Shown here piece by piece: positions 1-9,826 of a stretch of 64,000 bases of DNA. The DNA lies in NCBI GenBank assembly GCA_028710885.1, contig JAQTTG010000006.1, forward strand, positions 79,138-143,137, written 5' to 3'. Position 1 is the stretch's first letter. The number at the start of each line of letters is the position of its first letter. The stretch comes from Sulfuricurvum sp. (GTDB taxonomy: Bacteria; Campylobacterota; Campylobacteria; Campylobacterales; Sulfurimonadaceae). Both the position numbers and the translations under genes were made by a program. The notes under the pieces were generated by a model. The model worked only from the letters and a program-made list of their open reading frames with translations. It searched no databases and was not told the origin of the DNA.

Positions 1-1
1 G

Positions 2-1312
2 GTTAACCCGCTTTATACACTGATTGAACCCGAGAAAGAAGCTGCACTTATTCGCTGTTTGGTTGATATTCAGCAGAAAAAAGGTTGGTTGCCCGATTCG
101 TGGTTCGCCAATGATTATACACATATTCAGGGTGGAACCCATGCTGATATGGTTATTGGAGATGCTTTTGCAAAAAATCTAAAAGGATTTGATCGTGATG
201 CTGCATACGCATCCATTCGTAAAGATGGAACAGTGCCCAGCACAGATGGCACACATAAAGGGCGTTATCCAGAGTATTTTACCCTGGGATATCTACCTTA
301 TTTCCAGCCTGAAAGATACATGACGAATGGATTGTTTGATGTCCAAAAACACATTGCAACTTCTAATAATCCCTCTTCACGCACATTGGAGTATTCCCGC
401 AATGATTATGCCATTGCTATTGCAGCCAAAGCCCTTGGGAAGTCTGATGATTATTTGTTTTTCAAAAAACAGTCTATGAACGGTTGGAAAATATGGAATC
501 CGGAAACCAAATTCTTTTGGGGTAAGGATGAAACAGGGAAATGGGTAGATGGGCATTTTGCAACTAACTATGCTTCCAATACAACTAATTATCCAAATTT
601 CAAACCCGGCATTTGGGATCCGCAAGGTCATTGGATATATGGCTTTGATCCTAATTATTTACCCAGGACTTGGACACCACCATTTTATGAAGGTAGTCCA
701 TGGGCTTATGCTTTTAGCATGCAGCATGATGTAAAAGGCTTAATTCAACGTCATGGTGGAAATAAGGCATTCCTTGCATTCCTTGATCGTTATTTTGATG
801 AAACTTGGAACAATGGATTTAATACTGTAATCGGTCACCACGAAGCGGACAACGAACCCGGTTTTCTATACCCCTGGCTACATACCTATGCCAATCGTCC
901 CGATAAAAATGTGGATAGAGTTAGAGAGACAATCGAAAAAGTGTATCATACAACACGTAAAGGGCTACCGGGTAACGATGATGGAGGAGCTATGTCATCA
1001 CTGTATGTCTTTAGTTCCATGGGCTTTATGCCAGTAGCAGGACAGGATGTGTACCTGTTGTCTAGCCCCTTCTTTTCGAAAATCACTATTCAGCTCGAAG
1101 GAGGGAAAAAACTGACTATTTGTGCCAGTAATGGGAGCGCAACCAATAAATATGTGCAATCTGCCACTCTGAATGGAAAATCATGGGATAAGGGATGGTT
1201 TCAACATAAAGATATTATTAATGGCGCAGAATTGGTGCTCGAAATGGGAGCTAAACCTTCAACATGGGGATCAAAAGCTTCACCTCCACCATCTGCATCG
1301 GATAATTATTAG
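2..1312 (+). CDS. GH92 family alpha-1,2-mannosidase-like glycosidase, 3' part
   Basis: This is the C-terminal part of a glycoside hydrolase family 92 enzyme. The frame is open from base 2, so the gene begins upstream of the window. Family-typical blocks are visible: YTHIQGGTHADM, HHEADNEPGFLYPW and LPGNDDGGAMSS. In characterised GH92 enzymes, Asp residues in the GNDD.G block and a Glu in the NEP block act in calcium-dependent catalysis; assigning them here is by analogy. GH92 enzymes are usually secreted exo-mannosidases acting on N-glycans or yeast mannan. The C-terminus ends in a short Pro/Ser-rich tail (KASPPPSASDNY). The following 900 bp are a transposase relic, so its former operon context is lost. 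Family call is firm; the exact linkage cleaved is unknown. Confidence 0.93.
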   Translation, partial: VNPLYTLIEPEKEAALIRCLVDIQQKKGWLPDSWFANDYTHIQGGTHADMVIGDAFAKNLKGFDRDAAYASIRKDGTVPSTDGTHKGRYPEYFTLGYLPYFQPERYMTNGLFDVQKHIATSNNPSSRTLEYSRNDYAIAIAAKALGKSDDYLFFKKQSMNGWKIWNPETKFFWGKDETGKWVDGHFATNYASNTTNYPNFKPGIWDPQGHWIYGFDPNYLPRTWTPPFYEGSPWAYAFSMQHDVKGLIQRHGGNKAFLAFLDRYFDETWNNGFNTVIGHHEADNEPGFLYPWLHTYANRPDKNVDRVRETIEKVYHTTRKGLPGNDDGGAMSSLYVFSSMGFMPVAGQDVYLLSSPFFSKITIQLEGGKKLTICASNGSATNKYVQSATLNGKSWDKGWFQHKDIINGAELVLEMGAKPSTWGSKASPPPSASDNY

Positions 1313-1338
1313 TATAAAAAACTGTTTTTTAAATAAAA

Positions 1339-2087
1339 TTAAAGTCTGTTTAGCATCAGCTTAATCAACTCTAAAAGTATCCTGTTTTTCACTTTTTTCA
1401 ATATGAAACCCAGAGTCTTTAGAAAAATTTCGATAAATTTCAAACCGGGCAAAAGATCTTTCTACCAATGCAATTTAGAAGTATTTTGAAGTTTTAGGTG
1501 AATCAACTTTTTGAAGAAAAACTTAAAGAATTCAACATAAGGCAGTCTTGGTATTTTCAATTAATTCACTACGATAACCACCATCGATAATAATCTTGAT
1601 AAGTCTATTTTAATGTTTTTTCAATAATTTGAGTACTTTAGTTTCATACTTGCTATCTTGCTCATTTGCAACAGGAGCAATAACCAAAAATAATCCGAAG
1701 GTGTAAAAGATAATAAGTCTTTTACAATCTATTGTATTCTTATACCGTCATCACCACGACAAACACGTCCACGCGTTTAATGGATTGACTTTTAATAAGA
1801 CCCAAACCTGACGATTTATCTTTTCCCGCTTTAATGCAGACTTTATCACGAAAGTGGTCGTGAATTAGATCAATAGTTCCTTTAAGTTTCTAACTAGTAA
1901 AACAGGAATAAACTGTTCGCAAAGAAAGGAAACACAAAGGAAGTATCCGCCATTGGCAGCATGTTTTATAAATTGAAGAACCATCAAATATATCTAAAAT
2001 TTCATATTTTTGATAGTAGTTGTCTTTTAAAAGGTTATCTTTTATGTTCCAATGACTATCGGTGAGGTTGGTCGTATAGATTTTCAT
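1339..2087 (-). pseudogene. degraded IS5-family transposase
   Basis: The N-terminal frame from 2087 reads MKIYTTNLTDSHWNIK..., then TCCQWRILPLCF, typical of IS5-group transposases. Going downstream on the minus strand, the blocks HDHFRDKVCIKAGK and SGLGLIKSQSIK (1750-1860), NEQDSKYETKVLKLL and IIIDGGYRSEL (1560-1690), VERSFARFEIYRNFSKDSGF (about 1410-1480) and LIKLMLNRL (about 1342-1368) follow in family order. They lie in different frames with internal stops. The catalytic DDE residues are partly lost. No clean terminal inverted repeats were identified. This is an old, inactive insertion that marks decay of the flanking carbohydrate locus. Confidence 0.8.
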
Positions 2088-2190
2088 TGTTCATTATGTA
2101 TTTTATTTCCATAATATTACGATTTTACATCCAATTAAACAACTGAAAGTCTGTTTATTTTATCAAGCAGTTTCTAAAATAAAAACTAAT

Positions 2191-3050
2191 ATGAAAAGAT
2201 GTGAATTCTTAACCGTAGCAACCGGTGCAGTTGGATTAGCGCTAATGCCAAAAATTACTTTAGCCGAAAAGTCTATTTCTGATCCAAAGCTAGTGAGTAA
2301 AGACTTTAGCAAACACCCTTATTACGACAACAAGGTCGTCAGGGTGTATGACAACAAAGTTTCAAATTATGATTTCACAGATGGAAGTATTTTCTAGAAA
2401 ACAATTGACCAAACTGTATTAGCTTCAATGCTTAAAAAATCGCTGGTTGAATTAAGCAATCAGAAAAACGAATCGAAAGCTTGGAAATAAATTCTAACCT
2501 GTGGAAAAAGTGACAATGTAGAGAATAAAAAGGTCGCCATCAAGATATACTTCAATAATACGGGCAGAGATATAAACACAACACTTAATAATAAACCGGC
2601 TATGATGGTTGTTTTAGTAAAAAGCCTTGTTAATGCGTGGTTAAAGGAAGAGTACATACTTGTCTTTGATTGTTCGTGTCCTTTTCTCGAATTATTTTAA
2701 GATGAAGTAAGGTCACATGGATTAAATAAGCTTCAAATGAAAGGTAAAAGTGAAAACTTGCCGGAAAGCGGAAAAACTATTTTCTTGTCGGATAACAAAG
2801 GAATGATGCGAAAAGAAAATCCCCAAGATCAGTTCCCTATCCCAAAATGCTTACTAGATGCTGATTATCTGATTCACCTGCATTTAGTGAAGATACACGA
2901 ACGCGGAGTCACCGGTGCAATGAAGAACCTGTATGGGATATCCCGCGAAGTGGGGCTTTATGTGCATGGGTTGCCTAAAAGTTACAAAGAGACCTATCAT
3001 TTGCTTACATATTGTTGGCTCCTGAGAACATGCAATGTAGCCGTTTAAAT
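2191..3050 (+). pseudogene. broken DUF362-type protein with Tat-like leader
   Basis: The start codon at 2191 opens a leader (MKRCEFLTVATGAVGLALMP) resembling Tat or hydrophobic export signals. The first frame ends at a TAG at 2395-2397. The protein continues in the same and other frames: TIDQTVLASMLKKSLVEL just after the stop, KVAIKIYFNN with NTTLNNKPAMMVVLVKSL (about 2530-2640), and FPIPKCLLDADYLIHLHLVK with GAMKNLYGIS (2840-2945). These blocks are typical of DUF362 proteins, a family of unknown function with iron-sulfur-associated relatives. At least one nonsense mutation and several frameshifts make it a pseudogene. Its C-terminal part appears replaced by unrelated sequence near 3000. Confidence 0.7.
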
Positions 3051-3334
3051 AAAGCTGAGTTTATTTTCGAAGGTCATAGTCCGGATACCATCGATAAATT
3101 TGAAAACAACTTATTTTTACCGGATGGGAAACCTTCCAGTTTGATTGTTAGTCGAAGTCAGTTTTTTCACGATACAATTTATCCAGTTTTGTAAAAGCTG
3201 AATACACCTTAGCCAATATTGAAAAGATCCGTAAAGATTTTAAAACCATGGGACCGGATAAGTGGTTTGAAAATTCGTCTGAACGCTATGAAGGTTGGCT
3301 GTATGACTGGGGTAGAATTCAAAATGCGAACTAA
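3012..3334 (+). pseudogene. unidentified gene remnant (C-terminal part)
   Basis: Two adjoining frames give a continuous protein-like sequence. The first runs from LAPENM through FEGHSPDTIDKFENNLFLPD and SRSQFFHDTIYP. After a one-base shift near 3185 it continues as FVKAEYTLANIEKIRKDF, MGPDKWFENS and YEGWLYDWGRIQNAN, with a stop at 3332-3334. The composition is typical of a real protein, but I do not recognise the family. It has no start of its own and follows the DUF362 remnant directly, so it is probably the 3' end of a gene fused to it by deletion. Confidence 0.55.
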
Positions 3335-3543
3335 GACAATTTTCCTGTGAAGGACCTTGCTTTCAGATATATTAATTAAGTATCTATTTGACAACAATTA
3401 TCACATTATAAACACGTGAAACAAACACGAACCAACGGTCGGCATTAGCAAATGCGGATATTCACCTGCTCGGCTTGCTAAGAAATGGTATGAAAATCTG
3501 TCATGCGAAGTCCATGGTACAACTCAAAAACAATTATTTACGT

Positions 3544-4216
3544 ATGAACAAAATCAAGTATTATTTCCTAATCTCTATATTTGCACTAAAGACAGGTGCT
3601 TTTTATTTAAGTGCAAAAAATAACCTGCCTCAAGGATATAAAGGAGATCCTTTTAAAGGCAGCATCAACACCAAGGGAGCGCAAGTTATACGGGGTTGTG
3701 TAGAATGCAAGTATTTCGATTTGGTAGGTGAAGGTGTTGCTTATCCCGATAAAGATTCTCTAAATAATGTTAGTGGTCCTTACAATTACCAATTCGGACG
3801 TGCGAACCCAGTGCCGAATATGTGGTCTTTTTCGAATCAACGAAGGAGTTGATTTGTCGTACACAAATGAAAAGTTAGATTTCAGTCATTCCAATGTTTT
3901 TCACTCCCGAACGTCGTCAGGAATTTATTGGTTGGACCAACGATGGGGAGTGGTGTAATTACACCGTGAATGTAAAATAAACAGGAACGCACATAATTAG
4001 ATTTTTATACTCAAACAAATTGAAAACATTTAAGATGTCAGTTAACAATAAAGCATCCGAGGAATATGCAGTCCCTTTGAAAAATGATAGCTAACTAAAT
4101 GGAATTATGCTGATAATATAGGCACAATAATTTCCCCCAAAACAGGCTTAAATTTAGTTACATAACATATCAGTGGTGGTATGAATTATGCTTATCTGGA
4201 GTTTAAAAAACAGTAA
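3544..4216 (+). pseudogene. broken secreted protein with CBM6-like domain
   Basis: An ATG at 3544 begins a signal-peptide-like stretch (MNKIKYYFLISIFALKTGAF), followed by ECKYFDLVGEGVAYPDKDS and NNVSGPYN. After a frameshift near 3840 come RINEGVDLSYT, PERRQEFIGWTNDGEW and CNYTVNVK, with a stop. More fragments follow in shifted frames (ISLSVNNKASEEYAVP, MNYAYLEFKKQ) up to 4216. The blocks GEGVAY, NEGVDLSYT, GW(T)..GEW, YTV and YLEF occur in that order in Bacteroidetes carbohydrate-binding module 6 domains of secreted polysaccharide-degrading enzymes. Several disruptions mean it is not expressed as one protein. Confidence 0.65.
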
Positions 4217-4224
4217 TCTATCTA

Positions 4225-5097
4225 ATGAAAATAAATAAAGTGAAAATATCAACTAAAATGAATAGAAAACTAATCATACAATTCGGATTAGTTTTGATTA
4301 TGATTATCCCAATCGATGGTATGTGTGTAACTAAAATTCAGGTGCAAAGCCTGCAGATGAAGCAACTCAAAGGATTAAAAGTATTTAAAGAGGAGTTATT
4401 ACATGGTGAAATAGCAGACACACGTATTGAACATTTTGCCTTTGTTGGACCTGTTTTAAAGAAAATGCTATTACCAAAAGATAGCACATGTATGTTTGTT
4501 TTCATTAAAGGAAACGCAAGTCTGAATGTAGGTTTTAAGAAATTTACAATAGTACAGGAATCAATTGTTCTGCCATTTTTGTATAATGAAATTACTTTCA
4601 ATATTCCTAAAGGTGAAACGCTTCATTTTGTTTTATTTACCAAAAAGTTATCCGAGCAGGATAAGGTTGATTTCTCGAATTTTCCGTATGAAAATAAAAT
4701 CGATATCTATTTCACTAAATTCAGCGATAGTGAACCTTATACCGAGAAAATTAAAAGTCCGAACACAGTCAGTCGCACCGTACTTAAATCCGATATAATT
4801 CCACGTGTATCGCTTGGAACCGTTGAAGCCAAGGGCCCTGATACTGTGGGAGCACACGAACACCCAATGCTTGATCAGTTGTTTCTTGGACTTGAAGGTA
4901 ACGATATTGTTGTGCATGCCGATGATAAATCAGCTGAACTGAAAGAGTTTTCGCTTTTACATATTCCCATTGGTTCGAGCCATTGGGCTATCGTTGGTAA
5001 AGGAAAGAGAATGTACTATCTGTGGATGGACTTTTTTCTGACGAAAGATGGCCAGGAATGGCTCAAAACTCACAAGCCGATTAGTAAGAATACCTAA
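4225..5097 (+). CDS. secreted or periplasmic two-domain cupin protein
   Basis: This 290-residue protein has an N-terminal hydrophobic segment (LIIQFGLVLIMIIPIDGM, residues about 15-32). A start at 4258 would place this segment as a normal signal peptide, so 4225 is the longest option. The C-terminal half holds a cupin fold: GAHEHPMLDQLFLGLEG matches cupin motif 1 (two His, one Asp/Glu-type ligand) and PIGSSHWAIVG matches motif 2 (His). The N-terminal half looks like a second, degenerate cupin (SLNVGFKKF, LPFLYNEITFNIPKG). The substrate is unknown. It is the only intact gene between the GH92 gene and the esterase, in a stretch otherwise full of pseudogenes. Confidence 0.7.
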   Translation: MKINKVKISTKMNRKLIIQFGLVLIMIIPIDGMCVTKIQVQSLQMKQLKGLKVFKEELLHGEIADTRIEHFAFVGPVLKKMLLPKDSTCMFVFIKGNASLNVGFKKFTIVQESIVLPFLYNEITFNIPKGETLHFVLFTKKLSEQDKVDFSNFPYENKIDIYFTKFSDSEPYTEKIKSPNTVSRTVLKSDIIPRVSLGTVEAKGPDTVGAHEHPMLDQLFLGLEGNDIVVHADDKSAELKEFSLLHIPIGSSHWAIVGKGKRMYYLWMDFFLTKDGQEWLKTHKPISKNT

Positions 5098-5631
5098 ATT
5101 TCTAAATAATCCGGAGATTCCATACAACAACTAACAAAAAATAAATGTATGAAAAATATTGATTGCTATATTTATGATAATTTCAGTAATAGCAAATGCT
5201 CAAACGCATCAATGCTTATTACTCACGTAAGATAAATTGGTAGAAATAAGGAAAAATTATTTGCTGTCCTTAGCTACGAAAATCATAGTAATGTTTGGAT
5301 GTGATTTTGAAAAAAACTGGCCTTCTCAACGAGTATTATGACCCCGTTTATTTGCTCCGATTTTAAACAGGATTCCTGAATTGTAACATTCTGGTTTTGT
5401 AGATGTTGAATTGACTGGATGGGAATGAGGTATTTGAAATATATTTATAATATTTGATTGTCAAAGGGAAAATACATGAAAATGATTAACAGTTAGTTGA
5501 AGTTCTGATGTATAAACTATATCGAGTCTTTTTCTGAGTGTCATTTAGTGCAAACATTAACGCATTTTGTCTATTTCTTTTGGCTCTGATAACACCTATC
5601 TTTGTTTTTATTATTTTAATTATTTTGTAAA
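5098..5631 (+). other. intergenic stretch with a possible gene remnant
   Basis: No intact gene is present. At 5149 an ATG starts a signal-peptide-like sequence. After a one-base shift it reads LIAIFMIISVIANAQTHQCLLLT, then a stop, then DKLVEIRKNYL. This order (signal peptide, then H.CLLLT.....EIR) resembles the start of alginate-lyase/heparinase-type polysaccharide lyases, but the match is short and the rest cannot be followed. From about 5400 I see only AT-rich DNA leading to the promoter of the esterase gene. Confidence 0.35.
5597..5604 (+). promoter_or_regulatory. Bacteroides-type -7 box for the esterase-transporter-isomerase genes
   Basis: TATCTTTG matches the Bacteroidetes -7 consensus TAnnTTTG and lies 28 bp before the esterase ATG. 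TTTG motifs occur upstream (5569-5571 region and about 5578) but at non-ideal spacing. The next two genes follow closely in the same direction, so this may drive all three. Confidence 0.5.
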
Positions 5632-7059
5632 ATGAAAAAATATATTTTGATATTGGCACTTTTTGTTAGTGTAATGCTACTGCATGCTGAAATTACTCTA
5701 CCTGCTTTAATTGCAAATAATATGGTGTTGCAACAAAAGTCGGAAGTAAAACTGTGGGGAACTGCCAACGCAAACAAAACAGTAACTGTCAAAATGTCAT
5801 GGAGCAATAAAAGCTATAAAACATTATCGGACAGTAATGGGAGTTGGTTACTTAAAGTGCAAACTCCAAGTGCAGGCGGACCCTTTACAATCACTTTCTC
5901 GGATGGACAGAAGAAAACTATTTCTAATGTAATGTTAGGCGAAGTTTGGCTCTGTTCGGGACAATCCAATATGGAAATGCCTGTAAAAGGATATAATGCA
6001 CAACCAGTTGATTATTCATTAGAGACTATCAATCAATCTGAAAATTCCACACCAATTCGACTTTTTAAGATTGATAAAATTAAAAGCATTACGCCATTAA
6101 ATAATCTTCCAGGAGATTGGCAGTTAAATAATCCTTCATCAGTAAAAGATTTTAGTGCTATAGCTTATTTTTATGCACTTTATCTGCAGTCGGTTTTGAA
6201 AGTACCTGTAGGAATTATTACTGCAGCCTGGGGCGGCGTTGGCATCGAATCATTTATGGATAGTATTTCTCTTTCTCAGTTTCAGAAAGTGAATACTCCG
6301 AAGCAGAATACTTCTAAATTCACTTATCCAATGAATTGTGAATTATATAATGCAATGATTTTTCCGCTCCGAAATGTTACAATTAAGGGTGTTATATGGT
6401 ATCAGGGTGAAACTAATGCAGAACAATCGGCTTTGTATAGAAAAAAATTTCCTGCAATGGTTGCCAAATGGCGAAATATTTGGAAATTGGGCGATTTTCC
6501 GTTTTACTTTGCTCAGATTGCTCCATGGAAATACAAAGCTGTAAATGGTACTGCTGCTGCACGAATGCGCGAAGTGCAGCAATATTTGGCAGAGGATGTT
6601 CCGAATGCAGGCATAGTGCCAACTATAGATACCGGAGATTCGCTTATAATTCATCCTGCTGCTAAAAAACTTATTGCAGAACGTTTTGCTCATTTGTCCT
6701 TAGCAAGAACCTATAATATAAAAGGTATAGAATATCAAGCACCTTTGTTTAAATCAATGACGGTAAATAATGATACTGTTGTGCTTGATTTTAAAAATGC
6801 TGAATTGGGTTTTCATACCAATTCAAAGAAAATACAGAGTTTTGAAATCGCCGGTAGTGACAGCATTTTTAAACCTGCAAGAGCTATGATTACTGATAAA
6901 GCTACTAAAATAAGATTGACAGAACCCTCGATCAAAACTCCAATTGCAGTAAGATATGCTTTTAAAAACTTTGCCCCTGCAAGTTTATTTAATAATTTAG
7001 GATATCCTTTAATGCCATTTAGAACGGATGATTGGAAAGAAAAAAAAGAGATGAAATAA
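5632..7059 (+). CDS. sialate O-acetylesterase-like SGNH hydrolase
   Basis: This 475-residue protein belongs to the SASA/sialate O-acetylesterase family, which removes acetyl groups from sialic acids or plant and bacterial polysaccharides. Residues 1-19 form a signal peptide (ending LLHAE). A beta-sandwich domain (ALIANNMVLQQKSEVKLWG) precedes the catalytic block GEVWLCSGQSNMEMPVKG, where the Ser near residue 110 is the nucleophile. The block GVIWYQGETNA is the second conserved motif, and the His in IIHPAAKKLIAERFA (about residue 340) fits the catalytic His. It is 9 bp upstream of the transporter, so the two are probably co-transcribed. The true substrate is unknown; linkage to a hexuronate-type transporter suggests a plant or algal glycan. 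Confidence 0.9.
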   Translation: MKKYILILALFVSVMLLHAEITLPALIANNMVLQQKSEVKLWGTANANKTVTVKMSWSNKSYKTLSDSNGSWLLKVQTPSAGGPFTITFSDGQKKTISNVMLGEVWLCSGQSNMEMPVKGYNAQPVDYSLETINQSENSTPIRLFKIDKIKSITPLNNLPGDWQLNNPSSVKDFSAIAYFYALYLQSVLKVPVGIITAAWGGVGIESFMDSISLSQFQKVNTPKQNTSKFTYPMNCELYNAMIFPLRNVTIKGVIWYQGETNAEQSALYRKKFPAMVAKWRNIWKLGDFPFYFAQIAPWKYKAVNGTAAARMREVQQYLAEDVPNAGIVPTIDTGDSLIIHPAAKKLIAERFAHLSLARTYNIKGIEYQAPLFKSMTVNNDTVVLDFKNAELGFHTNSKKIQSFEIAGSDSIFKPARAMITDKATKIRLTEPSIKTPIAVRYAFKNFAPASLFNNLGYPLMPFRTDDWKEKKEMK

Positions 7060-7067
7060 TTTAAAAA

Positions 7068-8309
7068 ATGAAACAACACGATCTGAAAATAATCCCATGG
7101 TTGGTAGTGGCCTTACTTTTCATTGTAACCGCACTTAGTTTTATGGATAGGCAAATATTGTCAATGTCCATTCTGAAAATTAAAGAGGAAATTTCAATTA
7201 CTGACACCGATTACAGCTGGATAACCGGTGGATTTATTGCTGGTTATGCTTTGATGTTTACCTTGGGAGGTGTTTTTATCGATAAATTTGGCTCAAAGCT
7301 TGGCTTAACACTTTCGTTAGCGATATGGACAATTGCTTCCGGTTTGCATAGTACAGCAACTACAGTGCCTCAATTAATCCTGTTCCGGTTTTTGTTGGGA
7401 ATTGGCGAAGGCGCTTGTTTCCCTGGTGTAATAAAAGCTGTTATTGAGTGGATTCCTATCCAAAAAAGATCGTTGGCAACTGGTATAGCCATTGGTGGTT
7501 CGGCTATCGGGGCAGTGGTGGCACCTTTACTTGTTATATCGATGCTCGATACAGTTGGTTGGCGTGTTTTGTTTTTAGTTTCACCAGTAATCAGTTTTAT
7601 TTGGATTGGAGCCTGGTTGTATTTAAATAATAAAACAAATTCGAAACAAAAAATAGAAATTATTCCTGCTGCAAATACTCTATCAAGTGTCAAGTATTCA
7701 TTTTCCACGGTTTTAAAAAATAAAAATGCATGGGTATTTATTGCTATGCGAATGTTATTCGACCCAATATTTTACTTTCTCATGTTTTGGATTCCAAAGT
7801 TTATGAGCGAGAGTCGTGGTATATCCATCGATTTGATCGGAAAATTATTTTGGATTCCATTTATGGTATTGGGTATTTCGAACATTTTAGGTGGATATAT
7901 TTCCGATAAAATTTTCCAAAAAACTGCTAGTCTGAATGTTGCCCGAAAGTCCATAATGACTGCGGCCGCATTGCTTACTTTTTCAGTTTTATTTATTCAA
8001 AAAGTCGATTCAGCTTATGCTGTAATTGCCTTGATTTCGATATTCTTCTTTGCACATGGATTATGGATTACCAACTATTCAACAGCCGTTGGCGATGTCT
8101 TTGGAAGTAAAGCAACTTCTACGATGTTCGGTTTGACAGGCACTTTTGGAGCAATTTCTGCATTCTTTATTAATAGGGGAATTGGGCACGTTGTTACTAA
8201 TTATTCTTACGATCCACTGTGGATTTGGGCCGGCTTAATGTATCCTTTAGCATGTTGTATTTTCCTGATATTTATTCCTAAAATTAAAAAGTCGGCTGAC
8301 TTTGAATAA
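7068..8309 (+). CDS. MFS transporter of the hexuronate/anion:cation symporter type
   Basis: This 413-residue integral membrane protein shows about 12 transmembrane segments. The first carries SFMDRQILSM, and the loop between helices 2 and 3 carries the MFS signature GGVFIDKFGSKLGL. The helix 4 region has FRFLLGIGEGACFPGVIKAV, typical of the ACS family that includes ExuT-like hexuronate and GudP-like glucarate transporters. It sits between the esterase and a sugar isomerase-like gene with short gaps (8 and 47 bp), suggesting that it imports the monosaccharide or uronate released from the glycan. The family call is firm and the substrate is inferred. Confidence 0.88.
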   Translation: MKQHDLKIIPWLVVALLFIVTALSFMDRQILSMSILKIKEEISITDTDYSWITGGFIAGYALMFTLGGVFIDKFGSKLGLTLSLAIWTIASGLHSTATTVPQLILFRFLLGIGEGACFPGVIKAVIEWIPIQKRSLATGIAIGGSAIGAVVAPLLVISMLDTVGWRVLFLVSPVISFIWIGAWLYLNNKTNSKQKIEIIPAANTLSSVKYSFSTVLKNKNAWVFIAMRMLFDPIFYFLMFWIPKFMSESRGISIDLIGKLFWIPFMVLGISNILGGYISDKIFQKTASLNVARKSIMTAAALLTFSVLFIQKVDSAYAVIALISIFFFAHGLWITNYSTAVGDVFGSKATSTMFGLTGTFGAISAFFINRGIGHVVTNYSYDPLWIWAGLMYPLACCIFLIFIPKIKKSADFE

Positions 8310-8356
8310 TATTCCATTTGTCAGCCCATTATAAAAAGAATTTTAAAAAGATTGTA

Positions 8357-9826
8357 ATGAAAAAAGTTGAAAAAGTTGATTTCTCTATTTTTAAAGAAAA
8401 TTTAAAACCCCGCATTGGAGTTATTGGCGTTGGACATCATACCTATTGGGCTCAATTTCCGGGATTACTCGAAGAAATGTATAAAAAGCAAGATGTTTTT
8501 ATAGGAAAAATTCCTGAGTTTGTAGATGTGGTGGATTTTGGATTAGTAGATGATGCTGAAAAAGCATATCAAGCTGCGAAATCCCTCCTTGCCGCCAATC
8601 TCGATTTGCTTTTTTGTGATATGGTTACCTATGCCACTTCGGGGACTTTTGGTATAATCATGAAAGCGCTGACCATTCCTATTGTGCTGGTGGCATTGCA
8701 ACCCTTAGATGCGTTGGATTATGCCAACGCGACTACCTATATGCAACTCAACAACGATGATATTTGCTCTTTGCCCGAATTTACAGGAGTCGCAGCTCGC
8801 ATGGGAGTACGTATTCCAGATACCATTATAGGCACTTTATATAATGATCCGTTGGTTGACAAACAAATTGATGAATATTGTCGAATTGCTGGTGTTTTAC
8901 ATGGATTGAAAAATGCACATTTTGGTCATATCGGTCATTCGCTCAATGCCATGCTTGATATGCATTTTGATCCAACTATGTTTACAACTTATTTTGGATG
9001 CCATATCAAAGCCTGCGAAGCAAATGAATTGGTAACAGCTTATGAAGAGGTTACCGATTTAGAAATAGAAAATGCTAAAAGTAAGATATTATCATTTTTT
9101 GATACTCCTGATCCGGTTTCTGATCCTATTTCATTGAAATTGATAGATGAAGATTTGTATGTATCTGCACGTGTTTATGTCGCTTTGGATAATTTTATCA
9201 GAAAAAGTAAATTAAGTGGATTAGCATATTATTACGACGGCATTTATGGGAGTTTGGTACGTCAAGTGATGACTAGCCTCGCTGTAGGAAACTCTTTGTT
9301 GACTGCCAAAAACATACCAATGTGTGGTGAGTCAGATGTGAAAACCTTGATTGCACTCTATATTATGGATAAAATGGGCATTGGGGGGAGCTTTGCTGAA
9401 TTTCATCCGGTAGATTTCGTAGGAGACTTTGTTTTGGTAGGTCACGATGGACCACATAATATTTCAATTGCTGAAGGAAAACCTGTTATTCGTAGTTTGA
9501 AGAAATTTCATGGCAAACCGGGTTCAGGGGCAGGAGTTGAGTTTAAAATAAAAACCGGACCAATTACCATATTAAGCATCAATTCTACTTATGATGGAAA
9601 GTTTAAATTTGTGATTGCTGAAGGTGAATCTGTTGCAGGGTCCATTCCTGCAACAGGGAATACTAATACACGCGGAAAATTCAAACCTGATGTTAGAACG
9701 TTTTTGACAAAATGGGTAAAAGAAGCTCCTACACATCATTTTTCCCTTGGGGTAGGACATCATGCTGCTACGATAGTCAAAATTGCGAATTATCTAGGAC
9801 TTGAATCGGTTGTAGTTACGGATTAA
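8357..9826 (+). CDS. L-arabinose/L-fucose isomerase-like protein
   Basis: This 489-residue protein resembles the arabinose/fucose isomerase superfamily: PRIGVIGVGHHTYWAQFPGL at the N-terminus, then DLLFCDMVTYATSGTFG, and a C-terminal half with MCGESDVKTLIALY and GHDGPHNISIAEG. The family interconverts aldoses and ketoses using a metal held by Glu and His residues. The precise sugar cannot be read from sequence, and several homologues lack the assigned activity. The start is placed at the ATG at 8357; an in-frame TTG at 8318 would add 13 unlikely residues. The 3' end overlaps the convergent araC-type gene by 4 bp. Confidence 0.82.
   Translation: MKKVEKVDFSIFKENLKPRIGVIGVGHHTYWAQFPGLLEEMYKKQDVFIGKIPEFVDVVDFGLVDDAEKAYQAAKSLLAANLDLLFCDMVTYATSGTFGIIMKALTIPIVLVALQPLDALDYANATTYMQLNNDDICSLPEFTGVAARMGVRIPDTIIGTLYNDPLVDKQIDEYCRIAGVLHGLKNAHFGHIGHSLNAMLDMHFDPTMFTTYFGCHIKACEANELVTAYEEVTDLEIENAKSKILSFFDTPDPVSDPISLKLIDEDLYVSARVYVALDNFIRKSKLSGLAYYYDGIYGSLVRQVMTSLAVGNSLLTAKNIPMCGESDVKTLIALYIMDKMGIGGSFAEFHPVDFVGDFVLVGHDGPHNISIAEGKPVIRSLKKFHGKPGSGAGVEFKIKTGPITILSINSTYDGKFKFVIAEGESVAGSIPATGNTNTRGKFKPDVRTFLTKWVKEAPTHHFSLGVGHHAATIVKIANYLGLESVVVTD

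Noticed and set aside
1341..2156. AAAGTCTGTTTA at 1341 and 2144 as terminal repeats of the IS5 relic
   Set aside because: The two copies are in direct, not inverted, orientation and the left one lies in the transposase 3' coding region.
8318..8356. Upstream TTG start of the isomerase-like gene
   Set aside because: The added residues are unlike the family and an ATG at 8357 gives a normal start.
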